In this document: piece by piece, positions 14,284 to 22,314 of the stretch
Layout of the letters: every line of letters starts with the position of its first letter
How positions within the stretch are numbered: position 1 is the stretch's first letter
NCBI GenBank assembly: GCA_002384815.1
Contig: DGBN01000032.1
Coordinates: 1-23,059, forward strand
DNA from: Oxalobacteraceae bacterium UBA4003
GTDB taxonomy: Bacteria > Pseudomonadota > Gammaproteobacteria > Burkholderiales > Burkholderiaceae_D
Reading direction: 5' to 3'
Length of the DNA: 23,059 bases
The notes under the pieces: model-generated
Databases searched by the model: none
Told to the model about the DNA's origin: nothing
Seen by the model: the letters and a program-made list of their open reading frames with translations, nothing else
Program-made: the position numbers and the translations under genes

Positions 14284-16221
14284 ATGATCTTTCCTACCAA
14301 ATTTGATGTCATTGTTGTCGGTGGCGGCCACGCCGGGACTGAGGCTGCGCTGGCATCCGCACGCATGGGTCAATCGACTCTTCTGCTGTCGCACAATATA
14401 GAAACCCTGGGGCAAATGTCCTGCAACCCGTCCATAGGCGGCATCGGCAAGGGCCATCTGGTCAGGGAGGTCGATGCGATGGGCGGCGCAATGGCGATTG
14501 CCACTGACGAGGCCGGCATCCAGTTCCGCATCCTGAACTCATCGAAAGGTCCGGCCGTACGCGCAACTCGCGCGCAAGCTGACCGTGTTCTGTATAAACA
14601 GGCGATCCGTTCGCGCTTGGAAAATCAGCCTAATTTGTGCTTGTTCCAGCAGGCAGTAGATGATTTGCTGATTGAGGGCGACCGCGTTGTTGGTGCCGTT
14701 ACGCAAGCGGGTATTCAGTTCCGTGCCCGTGCTGTGGTGCTGACTGCCGGGACTTTCCTCGATGGAAAAATCCATATCGGCATGAATAACTATTCGGCCG
14801 GCAGGGCGGGCGATCCACCGGCAATTTCACTGTCTGCGCGCCTGAAAGAATTGAAGTTGCCGCAAGGGCGGCTGAAAACCGGTACGCCGCCACGCATAGA
14901 TGGTCGTTCCATCGACTTTTCGGTAATGACCGAGCAGCCAGGCGACCTGGATCCTATCCCGGTGTTTTCGGTCATGGGTTCGGTTGCCATGCACCCAAAG
15001 CAGATGCCATGCTGGGTGACGCATACCAATGAAAAAACCCATGATCTGATTCGCGGCGGACTCGATCGCAGCCCTATGTACACCGGCATGATCGAAGGTG
15101 TAGGCCCACGCTACTGCCCATCGATAGAAGACAAGATACATCGCTTTGCCGGCAAGGAATCGCACCAGATTTTCCTTGAGCCGGAAGGTTTGAGCACCAA
15201 CGAATACTATCCAAACGGCATTTCCACCAGCTTGCCGTTCGACGTTCAGCTGGCGTTGGTGCAATCGATGCGTGGCCTTGAGCATGCGCATATTCTGCGT
15301 CCCGGCTATGCGATCGAATATGACTACTTCGATCCGCGCGGATTGAAGGCTAGCTTGGAAACCAGGGTTATCCAGGGCCTGTTTTTTGCTGGCCAGATCA
15401 ATGGCACCACAGGTTACGAGGAAGCGGCGGCACAAGGCATGCTGGCCGGCATCAATGCCGCCCTGCAAACACAGGAGCGCGAGGGATGGACGCCGCGTCG
15501 CGATGAAGCTTATCTCGGGGTGCTGGTAGATGACCTGATTACCAAGGGTGTGCTGGAACCGTATCGGATGTTTACCAGCCGTGCCGAATATCGTTTGAGC
15601 TTGCGTGAAGACAATGCCGATATGCGCTTGACGGAGACCGGCCGCAGGCTGGGGTGTGTCGGTGATGTGCAGTGGGCGCTGTTCGAGACCAAGCGCGAAG
15701 CGGTTGCACGCGAGCTGGAGCGCTTGCGTTCAACCTGGGTCAGCCCCCGTATTCTGGCAGAAGCAGAAGCAGAACGTGTGTTAGGTAAAGGTATAGAGCG
15801 TGAGTATGCACTAGCTGACTTGCTGCGCCGCCCGAACGTGACTTATGAAACCCTGATGAGTTTGAAGGGTATGGACGGCCAGGATCTGGGTGGCCCCGGG
15901 GTGGCGGAAGAAGCTGTGCGCGAGCAAGTCGAGATCCAGCTGAAGTATGCTGGTTATATAGACCGGCAGGCAAAAGAGGTCGAGCGCCACGATCATTACG
16001 AGAGTCTGAAGCTGCCGGCCGAGTTCGATTACATGGCCGTCAAAGGCCTGTCGATAGAAGTGCGGCAGAAGCTGAGCAAGCAAAGACCGGAAACGCTGGG
16101 CCAGGCTTCCCGCATTTCCGGCGTCACGCCTGCCGCCATTTCATTGATGCTGGTACACCTGAAAAAAGGCGGCTTCAAGGAATTCGCCACCTTGCCGCCG
16201 ACTTCTGAAGCGGCAGCATGA
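14284..16221 (+). CDS. mnmG: tRNA uridine-5-carboxymethylaminomethyl(34) synthesis enzyme MnmG (GidA)
   Basis: A 645-aa FAD protein, the normal length. With MnmE it modifies the wobble uridine (U34) of certain tRNAs to the cmnm5 form, using methylene-tetrahydrofolate and NADH. The dinucleotide-binding motif VGGGHAGTEAALA is at residues 12-24, followed by GQMSCNPSIGGIGKGH. The conserved Cys278 lies in GPRYCPSIEDK, matching the catalytic Cys277 of E. coli. The C-terminal helical MnmE/tRNA-binding part ends with GVTPAAISLMLVHLKK. The ATG at 14284 has GAGG 7 bases upstream. It overlaps rsmG by four bases (ATGA), so translation is coupled. Its place near oriC is widely conserved (gidA, glucose-inhibited division). 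Confidence 0.98.
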   Translation: MIFPTKFDVIVVGGGHAGTEAALASARMGQSTLLLSHNIETLGQMSCNPSIGGIGKGHLVREVDAMGGAMAIATDEAGIQFRILNSSKGPAVRATRAQADRVLYKQAIRSRLENQPNLCLFQQAVDDLLIEGDRVVGAVTQAGIQFRARAVVLTAGTFLDGKIHIGMNNYSAGRAGDPPAISLSARLKELKLPQGRLKTGTPPRIDGRSIDFSVMTEQPGDLDPIPVFSVMGSVAMHPKQMPCWVTHTNEKTHDLIRGGLDRSPMYTGMIEGVGPRYCPSIEDKIHRFAGKESHQIFLEPEGLSTNEYYPNGISTSLPFDVQLALVQSMRGLEHAHILRPGYAIEYDYFDPRGLKASLETRVIQGLFFAGQINGTTGYEEAAAQGMLAGINAALQTQEREGWTPRRDEAYLGVLVDDLITKGVLEPYRMFTSRAEYRLSLREDNADMRLTETGRRLGCVGDVQWALFETKREAVARELERLRSTWVSPRILAEAEAERVLGKGIEREYALADLLRRPNVTYETLMSLKGMDGQDLGGPGVAEEAVREQVEIQLKYAGYIDRQAKEVERHDHYESLKLPAEFDYMAVKGLSIEVRQKLSKQRPETLGQASRISGVTPAAISLMLVHLKKGGFKEFATLPPTSEAAA

Positions 16222-16880
16222 AGACATTCGATAGACCGGCATTGACGGCAATATTGACACAGGGTGCGCGCGATTTGTCCCTGAGTCTGAGCGAGGCACA
16301 GATCGCGAGGCTGATCGATTATCTGGCCCTGATGGCGAAATGGAATTCGGTTTACAACCTGACTGCCGTGCGCGATCCACTGCAAATGGTCACGCAGCAT
16401 TTACTCGATTCGCTGGCAGCCGTATCTGCTTTTGCCGGGGCAAGAAATGTGCTGGATGTCGGTGCCGGCGGCGGTTTGCCCGGCATAGTGCTGGCAATCT
16501 GGGCGGCGGAAGCGGAACCTGAAATGCGCGTGTCGCTGATCGATACCGTGCACAAGAAGACGGCTTTTCTGACGCAGGTGAAAGCCGAACTCGGGCTGAC
16601 GAATGTCAGTGTGCATACTGCCAGGGTGGAACAATGGAATGCGCCGCAAAAATTCGATGTCATTACGTCGCGCGCCTTTGCCGAATTAAGCGATTTTGTT
16701 GACTGGTCAGGGCACTTGTTGGAAGAGGGCGGTGAATTTATCGCATTGAAAGGTGTCGCACCGGATACGGAAGTGGCGCACTTGCCCGTCGGCTGGAGGG
16801 TGAGAGAGCTGCGTCCATTGCAAGTACCCACCTTGCAGGCAGAACGTCACCTGATTTTCATTGAAAGAGGCCAGGCATGA
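16218..16880 (+). CDS. rsmG: 16S rRNA m7G527 methyltransferase RsmG (GidB)
   Basis: A 220-aa SAM-dependent methyltransferase that adds the N7-methyl group to G527 of 16S rRNA; its loss gives low-level streptomycin resistance in several bacteria. SAM motif I is VLDVGAGGGLPGI (78-90). Family blocks KWNSVYNLTAVRDP (41-54) and VITSRAFAEL are present. The start overlaps the mnmG stop (ATGA), and its stop overlaps the start of the lipocalin gene in the same way. The length is typical. Confidence 0.97.
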   Translation: MKTFDRPALTAILTQGARDLSLSLSEAQIARLIDYLALMAKWNSVYNLTAVRDPLQMVTQHLLDSLAAVSAFAGARNVLDVGAGGGLPGIVLAIWAAEAEPEMRVSLIDTVHKKTAFLTQVKAELGLTNVSVHTARVEQWNAPQKFDVITSRAFAELSDFVDWSGHLLEEGGEFIALKGVAPDTEVAHLPVGWRVRELRPLQVPTLQAERHLIFIERGQA

Positions 16881-17413
16881 AAAAGCTTTTTATTCTGGTG
16901 GCGTTGGCGTGCGGAAGTTTTTCCGGTTTTGTGTGGGGGCAGGAAGTAAGGCCGGTAGCGCAGGTCGATCTTGCGCGCTACGTCGGCAAGTGGTACGAAA
17001 TCGCACGCTTCCCGAACGGTTTTCAAAAGGACTGCGTGGCAAATGTTAGTGCGCAATACAATAAACGCGAAGACGGTGAAATTGATGTCATCAATCGCTG
17101 CAGGGAAAGTGATGGCAGGCAGGAAGAGGCGATCGGGCGGGCGCGTGTCGCCGACAAGGTCAGCAATGCCAAACTGAAGGTACGCTTTGCGCCAGACTGG
17201 TTGAGCTGGCTGTCTTTCGTCTGGGCTGATTACTGGATCATCGATCTGGCGTCTGATTACTCGATTGCTGCAGTAGGTGAGGCGTCGCGCGAATATTTGT
17301 GGATACTGGCGCGGACGCCGACCATTGCGGACAGCGAATATGAGGCCGCCGTCAACCGCATCACTGCGCAGGGTTTTGATACATCGAAGCTGGTAAAAAC
17401 CAGACAGGATTAG
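16877..17413 (+). CDS. Blc-type lipocalin, secreted
   Basis: A 178-aa lipocalin of the bacterial Blc class, beta-barrel proteins that bind hydrophobic ligands such as lysophospholipids. The lipocalin signature GKWYEIARFPN is at residues 37-47. The later strand YWIIDLASDYSIAAVGEASREYLWIL and the C-terminal helix complete the fold. The N-terminus MKKLFILVALACGS is a signal peptide. A Cys is present at 12, but ALAC fits the lipobox poorly, so cleavage near residue 21 and a soluble periplasmic protein is about as likely as a lipoprotein. Cys53 and Cys75 could form a disulfide. The start overlaps the rsmG stop by four bases (ATGA), placing a lipid-binding envelope protein in translational coupling between rsmG and parA. 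Confidence 0.9.
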   Translation: MKKLFILVALACGSFSGFVWGQEVRPVAQVDLARYVGKWYEIARFPNGFQKDCVANVSAQYNKREDGEIDVINRCRESDGRQEEAIGRARVADKVSNAKLKVRFAPDWLSWLSFVWADYWIIDLASDYSIAAVGEASREYLWILARTPTIADSEYEAAVNRITAQGFDTSKLVKTRQD

Positions 17414-17430
17414 TCTGCAAGGCAGGGGAG

Positions 17431-17466
17431 ACATTTGTCGCGAGATGTTTTGCGACAAATGTTTTT
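17431..17466 (+). terminator. Intrinsic terminator between the lipocalin gene and parA
   Basis: An 11-bp perfect stem ACATTTGTCGC/GCGACAAATGT (17431-17441 with 17452-17462) and a 10-base loop, followed by TTTT. It suggests that mnmG-rsmG-lipocalin forms one unit and that parA has its own promoter, or that parA is expressed by partial read-through. Confidence 0.75.
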
Positions 17467-17510
17467 GATGGGTCGTCAGGTCACATTGACTATTAAATAA
17501 AAACGAGAAC

Positions 17511-18281
17511 ATGGCAAAAATTTTTTGTGTCGCCAATCAAAAAGGCGGTGTCGGCAAAACCACCACCGCAGTTAATCTGGCAGCAGCCCTTGCACAATTG
17601 AATCAACGTGTATTGCTGGTGGATCTTGATCCGCAAGGCAACGCAACGATGGGTGCCGGCATCAACAAGGCCGAGCTGAAATCGTCTATCTATGAAGTGC
17701 TGCTCGGCATGGCAGATGTAGCGCCGGCACGCGTGACTTCGGAGACCGGCAGGTTCGATGTACTGCCGGCCAATCGGGAGCTGGCCGGCGCCGAAGTCGA
17801 GATGGTCGAACTGGATAACCGTGAAAGGCGCCTGAAGGATGCCCTGAGTGTTGTCGATGCAGAATACGATTTCATGCTGATCGACTGCCCGCCCGCCTTG
17901 TCGATGCTGACGCTGAATGGCCTGTGTGCGGCGCACGGCGTGATTATTCCGATGCAGTGTGAATACTATGCGCTTGAAGGTTTGTCGGATCTGGTTAATA
18001 CGATCAAGAAGGTACATGCCAAACTGAATCCCGATTTGAAGATCATCGGTTTGCTGCGCGTGATGTTCGATCCGCGCATGACCTTGTCGCAGCAGGTATC
18101 GTCGCAGCTCGAACAGCATTTCGGCGACAAGGTATTCAAAACCATCATCCCGCGCAATGTGCGGTTGGCGGAAGCGCCATCCTACGGCATGCCGGGCATT
18201 AATTTTGATCCGGCCTCGAAAGGTGCGCAGGCATATCTGGCCTTCGGCGCAGAAATGGTTGAGCGGATCAAGACGATCTAA
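17511..18281 (+). CDS. parA: Chromosome-partitioning ATPase ParA (Soj)
   Basis: A 256-aa deviant-Walker ATPase that binds DNA non-specifically as an ATP dimer and is stimulated by ParB to move origins apart. The deviant Walker A KGGVGKTT is at residues 11-18, with the signature Lys at 11. The switch motif LLVDLDPQGNAT and Walker B-like FMLIDCPPALSMLTLNGL follow. There is no N-terminal DNA-binding extension, so it is the chromosomal (type Ib/Soj) form. The ATG at 17511 has only a weak GAGAA upstream. parB follows after 74 bp. Confidence 0.97.
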   Translation: MAKIFCVANQKGGVGKTTTAVNLAAALAQLNQRVLLVDLDPQGNATMGAGINKAELKSSIYEVLLGMADVAPARVTSETGRFDVLPANRELAGAEVEMVELDNRERRLKDALSVVDAEYDFMLIDCPPALSMLTLNGLCAAHGVIIPMQCEYYALEGLSDLVNTIKKVHAKLNPDLKIIGLLRVMFDPRMTLSQQVSSQLEQHFGDKVFKTIIPRNVRLAEAPSYGMPGINFDPASKGAQAYLAFGAEMVERIKTI

Positions 18282-18355
18282 AAACATTGAAAACGCCGCG
18301 GGCGGTGACATGCCCTGCTGCATTTTGATGATCACATGAGTGCGAGTCAGGAATT

Positions 18356-19255
18356 ATGGTTACGAAAAAACAAAAAGGTTTGGGTCGCGGTCTGGAAGCA
18401 TTGCTGGGCGGCGCTACCGATTTCAATGAAGCGGTAGCGGCTATTCCCGGTGCGCCGTCCACGCTGCAGGTTGGCGATATGCAAGCCGGCAAATACCAGC
18501 CGCGTACGCGCATGGATGAGGGTGCCTTGAATGAGCTGGCAGCATCGATCAAGGCGCAGGGCTTGCTGCAGGCGATTCTGGTGCGACCGATTGCCTCGCA
18601 TAACGGTAGAGACCGTTATGAAATCATTGCCGGCGAACGCCGTTTCCGTGCCGCGCAACTGGCTGGTTTGACCGAAGTGCCGGTGCTGGTCAAGGAAGTC
18701 GACGATGAAGCCGCTGCGGCGATGGCCTTGATTGAGAACATCCAGCGCGAAGATTTGAATCCGCTGGAAGAAGCGCAAGGCATACACCGCCTGATCGCCG
18801 ATTTCAATTTTACGCACGAGCAGGCAGCACACGCGGTCGGACGTTCGCGCAGCGCGGTATCCAATCTGCTGCGTTTGTTGAATCTGGCCAGGCCGGTGCA
18901 AACCATGCTGATGGCAGGTGATATCGATATGGGGCATGCGCGGGCCTTGCTGGCAGTGGATGCAGGTACGCAGATTACTTTGGCAAATCAGGTTATCGCG
19001 AAGCGGATGTCGGTGCGCGAAGCAGAAAAACTGGTGGTGCGTTCGACGCTGGAACTAGCGGCAGGCAACAAACCGCGCGCCAACGGCAAGGAAAAATCGC
19101 GTGATATCGCGCGCCTGGAAGAAGAATTGTCAGATGCGCTGGCAACCCAGGTTGCCATCAAGCTGGGGGCAAAGAACAAAGGGCAGCTGGTGATCGAATT
19201 TGCCGGGCTGGATGCGCTGGATGGCATTATCGGAAAATTACGCGTTAGCTCCTGA
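18356..19255 (+). CDS. parB: Chromosome-partitioning protein ParB (Spo0J)
   Basis: A 299-aa CTP-dependent DNA clamp that loads at parS and spreads. The N-terminal ParA-stimulating motif KGLGRGLEALLG is at residues 7-18. The CTP-binding signature GERRFRAAQLAGL is at 93-105. A helix-turn-helix (FTHEQAAHAVGRSRSAVSNL) recognises parS, and a C-terminal dimer domain ends with GLDALDGIIGKL. The start is the first ATG, with AGGA very close to it. Two perfect parS sites are seen in the window (12509 and 14169), so the whole ParABS system is present. Confidence 0.97.
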   Translation: MVTKKQKGLGRGLEALLGGATDFNEAVAAIPGAPSTLQVGDMQAGKYQPRTRMDEGALNELAASIKAQGLLQAILVRPIASHNGRDRYEIIAGERRFRAAQLAGLTEVPVLVKEVDDEAAAAMALIENIQREDLNPLEEAQGIHRLIADFNFTHEQAAHAVGRSRSAVSNLLRLLNLARPVQTMLMAGDIDMGHARALLAVDAGTQITLANQVIAKRMSVREAEKLVVRSTLELAAGNKPRANGKEKSRDIARLEEELSDALATQVAIKLGAKNKGQLVIEFAGLDALDGIIGKLRVSS

Positions 19256-19500
19256 GGCGGTGGCCTGGAGCCGTCTACGATATTGCTGTTTCCCGCCCGG
19301 ATCAGGTGATTCGGGGGCAGGTGGTGGCAAACGTAATGGGAGCAGGCTCAATAATGTCGTACGCGTACAACAACAGGTGCGTGCGCCGTTATTGGAACGC
19401 GTGATTTTATTTTGCCGGCGCTGGCGGACTTGTCGTGTGCAAGGATCTGCATATTCGGGCGCAGCAATATAAGGCAAATAACATCCCGAAAATTGCGCTA

Positions 19501-19522
19501 ACTGTCATCAAACTGTCATCAA
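19501..19522 (+). repeat. Tandem 11-bp direct repeat upstream of the atp promoter
   Basis: ACTGTCATCAA occurs twice, head to tail (19501-19511, 19512-19522), about one helical turn apart and 27 bp upstream of the -35 box. This fits a binding site for an activator or for RNA polymerase alpha contact, but no known regulator consensus is recognised. Confidence 0.5.
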
Positions 19523-19549
19523 GCGATCTATTTTCCCCGCAGCAAACGT

Positions 19550-19579
19550 TTGACGGTGCGTAAGGAAAGCCCTTATAAT
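19550..19579 (+). promoter_or_regulatory. Sigma70 promoter of the atp operon
   Basis: TTGACG (19550-19555), an 18-bp spacer and TATAAT (19574-19579) form a strong match to the sigma70 consensus, about 100 bp before atpI. Confidence 0.8.
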
Positions 19580-19676
19580 CCTGTGGCTTCATGAAGCGCA
19601 TGACTTAGTTTGTATTCACTCCAGTCCGAGTAGCTCGATCGCAAGGTCGCCAAAGGACTGCACCTTTGGACCCAGT

Positions 19677-20015
19677 ATGCTGCCCGTCGTCCTCTTGCAA
19701 CTTGCGACTACGGTAATCGCCAGTATTATTGCCGGTTTGATCGCTGGAATGCCGGCGCTGTATTCGGCGTTGCTGGGTGGGTTGTGCTGCGTGGTGCCGA
19801 ATGGTCTGTTTGCGCTACGCTTATTTTCCGCTGCGCAAAAATCCGAGTCCGTTAATCCGATGACTTTTTTCATCGGGGAATTTATCAAGATTGCATTGAC
19901 CATTGCACTGTTGGGTGCGGTGGTCTGGTTATACCGCGATTTGAATTTGCTGGCGCTGGTCGCCGCGTTCATCGTGGCGCTGAAAAGTTACATCATCTTA
20001 TTATTTAGGCACTGA
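19677..20015 (+). CDS. atpI: ATP synthase protein I
   Basis: A 112-aa protein with four hydrophobic segments. AtpI is the non-stoichiometric first product of many atp operons, and is thought to help assembly of the c-ring or Mg2+ handling. The position directly before atpB and the C-terminal pattern ALKSYIILLFRH support the call. The ATG at 19677 has no clear Shine-Dalgarno sequence. The frame stays open upstream to at least 19590 without another ATG, so the exact start is uncertain. The stop is one base before atpB. Confidence 0.85.
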   Translation: MLPVVLLQLATTVIASIIAGLIAGMPALYSALLGGLCCVVPNGLFALRLFSAAQKSESVNPMTFFIGEFIKIALTIALLGAVVWLYRDLNLLALVAAFIVALKSYIILLFRH

Positions 20016-20016
20016 C

Positions 20017-20862
20017 ATGGCGACTGAAATGGCTACTGCAGGAGCGGCGCATCACGCAGCACCGACCGCTTCCGAATATATCGTCCACCATCTGGGGCAT
20101 TTTTCGACCAAGCACCAGGACAAGGTTGTCGATTTTTCGATTATCAACATGGATACGATTTTCTGGTCCGTATTTGCCGGCGTCGTTGGCTGTTTCTTCA
20201 TGTGGCTGGCAGCACGCAAGGCAACCTCTGGTGTGCCTGGCCGTTTTCAGGCCGCGGTTGAAATGGTCGTCGAAATGGTCGATAACCAGGCCAAATCGAT
20301 TGTTCACGGCGACCGTACCTTCATCGCACCATTGGCACTGACCGTATTTGTCTGGGTCGCGCTGATGAACTCGCTGGATTTCCTGCCCGTCGATATGTTT
20401 TCGGCATTCTTCCATGCCGTCGGCATTGATCACATTTTCCCGTATCACCGTGTGGTTCCTACTGCCGACTTGAACGGCACCATGGGCATCGCACTCGGCG
20501 TATTTGCGCTGATGATTTTTTACAACATCAAGATCAAGGGTGCCGGCGGCTTCATTCATGAACTGTTCGCTGCACCGTTTGGCATCTGGCTCGCACCGTT
20601 CAACTTGCTGTTGAACATGATTGAATTCGCAGCGAAAACCGTCTCCTTGGCGATGCGGTTGTTCGGCAACATGTACGCCGGCGAATTGTTGTTCCTGTTG
20701 ATTGCCTTGCTGGGTTCCACCGCGACAGCGTTCGGTTTCTTCGGCCATGTAGTGGCAGGCACGATGTGGGCAATCTTCCACATCCTGATCGTTTTCCTGC
20801 AGGCATTCATTTTCATGATGCTGACGCTGGTGTATATCGGCCAGGCGCATGAAGGGCATTAA
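20017..20862 (+). CDS. atpB: ATP synthase F0 subunit a
   Basis: A 281-aa membrane subunit that forms the proton half-channels next to the c-ring. The essential Arg is Arg214 in AMRLFGNMYAGE, followed by LLFLLIALLGS, and the end GQAHEGH is typical of betaproteobacteria. The N-terminal block SEYIVHHLGHF is also family-typical. It begins two bases after the atpI stop (TGA-C-ATG), so the two are translated together. Length is normal. Confidence 0.97.
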   Translation: MATEMATAGAAHHAAPTASEYIVHHLGHFSTKHQDKVVDFSIINMDTIFWSVFAGVVGCFFMWLAARKATSGVPGRFQAAVEMVVEMVDNQAKSIVHGDRTFIAPLALTVFVWVALMNSLDFLPVDMFSAFFHAVGIDHIFPYHRVVPTADLNGTMGIALGVFALMIFYNIKIKGAGGFIHELFAAPFGIWLAPFNLLLNMIEFAAKTVSLAMRLFGNMYAGELLFLLIALLGSTATAFGFFGHVVAGTMWAIFHILIVFLQAFIFMMLTLVYIGQAHEGH

Positions 20863-20894
20863 GATTTTTGAAATTGCAGTATTAGCAGGCTCCG

Positions 20895-20941
20895 TTTTTT
20901 AGTATTAATTTTGATTTAACTTTAACTTTGAAGGAATTGTC
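20895..20941 (+). promoter_or_regulatory. U-rich translation initiation region of atpE
   Basis: The 45 bases before atpE are very rich in T and A (including TTTTTT and TTTTGATTTAAC) and end in a strong AAGGA at the right distance from the ATG. In E. coli a U-rich enhancer before atpE raises its translation to supply about ten c subunits per complex. A similar role here is inferred. Confidence 0.5.
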
Positions 20942-21187
20942 ATGACTGATCTCTCATTTGTAGCGCTGGCTTGTGGTTTGATTATTGGTCTGGGCGCAAT
21001 CGGCGCTTGTATCGGTATCGCAATCATGGGTGGCAAATACCTTGAGGCTTCTGCTCGTCAACCAGAATTGATGAACACATTGCAAACCAAAATGTTCCTG
21101 CTGGCTGGTCTGATCGATGCCGCGTTCCTGATCGGTGTCGGTATCGCCATGTTGTTCGCATTCGCCAACCCATTCGTTGCTGGTTAA
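20942..21187 (+). CDS. atpE: ATP synthase F0 subunit c
   Basis: An 81-aa two-helix proteolipid that forms the rotor ring. The glycine-rich first helix (GLGAIGACIGIAIMGG), the polar loop ARQPE (38-42) and the ion-carrying Asp59 in LAGLIDAAFLIGVGIAML are all present. The Asp, and the absence of the Na+ signature, point to proton coupling. Confidence 0.98.
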   Translation: MTDLSFVALACGLIIGLGAIGACIGIAIMGGKYLEASARQPELMNTLQTKMFLLAGLIDAAFLIGVGIAMLFAFANPFVAG

Positions 21188-21212
21188 TTCGGTTCTCGTT
21201 ACCGGTTATCAC

Positions 21213-21231
21213 GCTGAAACATGATTTCAGC
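21213..21231 (+). other. Stem-loop between atpE and atpF
   Basis: GCTGAAA (21213-21219), a 5-base loop CATGA, and TTTCAGC (21225-21231) form a 7-bp hairpin with no T run. It may mark RNA processing or protect the 3' end of the atpE message, helping the unequal subunit stoichiometry (inference). Confidence 0.45.
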
Positions 21232-21258
21232 AGACGTTAATCTGAGAAGGAAATTACC

Positions 21259-21729
21259 ATGAACTTAAATGCAACCTTGATTGCGCAGTTCGTGGTCTTC
21301 TTCATCCTGGCAGGCTTCACGATGAAATTCGTGTGGCCGCCATTGATGAATGCGCTCGATGAGCGCGCCAAGAAGATCGCGGACGGTTTGGCAGCTGCCG
21401 AACGTGGCAAGTCTGATCTGGCTCTCGCTGAAAAGCGCGCCCAGGCAGAACTCGCTTCCGCGCAAGAAGCAGGTCAAAAGCGTATCGGTGATGCCGAGAA
21501 GCGCGGCCAAAGCATTATTGATGAAGCCAAGAAAACGGCTGCTGAAGAAGCTGCACGTATTCTGGCTGCTGCTAAAGCGGATGCTGACCAGCAAGTAACC
21601 CAGGTGCGCGAAGCATTGCGTGACCAGGTCGCTACCCTTGCAGTTAAAGGCGCTGAGCAAATCTTGAAGCGTGAAGTCAATGCTGGCGTCCACGCCGATC
21701 TGTTGAACCAACTGAAAGCCGAGCTGTAA
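21259..21729 (+). CDS. atpF: ATP synthase F0 subunit b
   Basis: A 156-aa peripheral-stalk subunit. One N-terminal membrane helix (about residues 5-24, ATLIAQFVVFFILAGFTMKF) is followed by a long charged, Ala/Lys/Glu-rich coiled coil with the WPPLMNALDERAKKIADGL start. It links the a subunit to the F1 head through delta. The Shine-Dalgarno sequence AAGGAA lies 7 bases before the ATG. atpH starts three bases after its stop. Confidence 0.97.
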   Translation: MNLNATLIAQFVVFFILAGFTMKFVWPPLMNALDERAKKIADGLAAAERGKSDLALAEKRAQAELASAQEAGQKRIGDAEKRGQSIIDEAKKTAAEEAARILAAAKADADQQVTQVREALRDQVATLAVKGAEQILKREVNAGVHADLLNQLKAEL

Positions 21730-21731
21730 TC

Positions 21732-22265
21732 ATGGCCGAACTCGCAACGATTGCCCGTCCTTACGCCGAAGCTCTGTTCCGTGTGGCGAAAGCCGCGGAT
21801 TTGAATGGCTGGTCTGAACTGGTTTCCGAAATGGCACAGGTTGCTGCGAATCCCGATGTGTATGCATTGGCGCACAACCCGAAAATTTCGGACGATCTGA
21901 TCAGCAGCACATTCATCTCCGCGCTCAAATCGCCGGTTGGCGCTGAAGCGAAAAACTTCATCAACATGCTGGTGCAAAACGACCGCCTGACGCTGTTGCC
22001 GGAAATCGCGACACAGTTTCACGCATTGAAAAATGCGCAAGAAGGCGCTGCTGATGCAGAAATCGTCAGTGCGTTTGAACTGTCCGCAGCGCAGTTGACC
22101 GAGCTGGTCGCAACGCTGGAAAAGAAATTCGGCCGCAAGCTTAACCCGACCGTCGCTGTTGATAGCGCACTGATCGGCGGCGTGCGTGTCGTTGTCGGCG
22201 ATGAAGTGCTCGATACCTCGGTACGCGCGAAACTGCAACAGATGCAAGTTGCGTTGACTGCGTAA
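21732..22265 (+). CDS. atpH: ATP synthase F1 subunit delta
   Basis: A 177-aa delta (OSCP) subunit that caps the F1 head and holds the peripheral stalk. The family start TIARPYAEALFRVAKA, mid-block FINMLVQNDRLTLLPEI and C-terminal GRKLNPTVAVDSALIGGVRVVVGD (positions about 135-160) are clear. It follows atpF directly (TAATC-ATG) and is of normal length. Confidence 0.97.
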   Translation: MAELATIARPYAEALFRVAKAADLNGWSELVSEMAQVAANPDVYALAHNPKISDDLISSTFISALKSPVGAEAKNFINMLVQNDRLTLLPEIATQFHALKNAQEGAADAEIVSAFELSAAQLTELVATLEKKFGRKLNPTVAVDSALIGGVRVVVGDEVLDTSVRAKLQQMQVALTA

Positions 22266-22314
22266 TCGTCGCCGAGCCTAGCCTAAGCTACAGAGAAAAA
22301 TTTTAGGAGTTTAT

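Larger units (their letters stand above)
19256..19676 (+). other. parB-atpI intergenic region
   Basis: About 420 bp without a recognisable gene. Open frames in it either overlap parB or run across the atp promoter, and I do not accept them. The right part holds the tandem repeat (19501-19522) and the atp promoter (19550-19579). The left part (19256-19480) shows no terminator that I can find. Confidence 0.6.

Noticed and set aside
19200..19601. Open frames after parB (plus 19200-19472; minus 19407-19601)
   Set aside because: One overlaps the parB end in another frame; the other covers the atp promoter on the wrong strand. No ribosome-binding sites.
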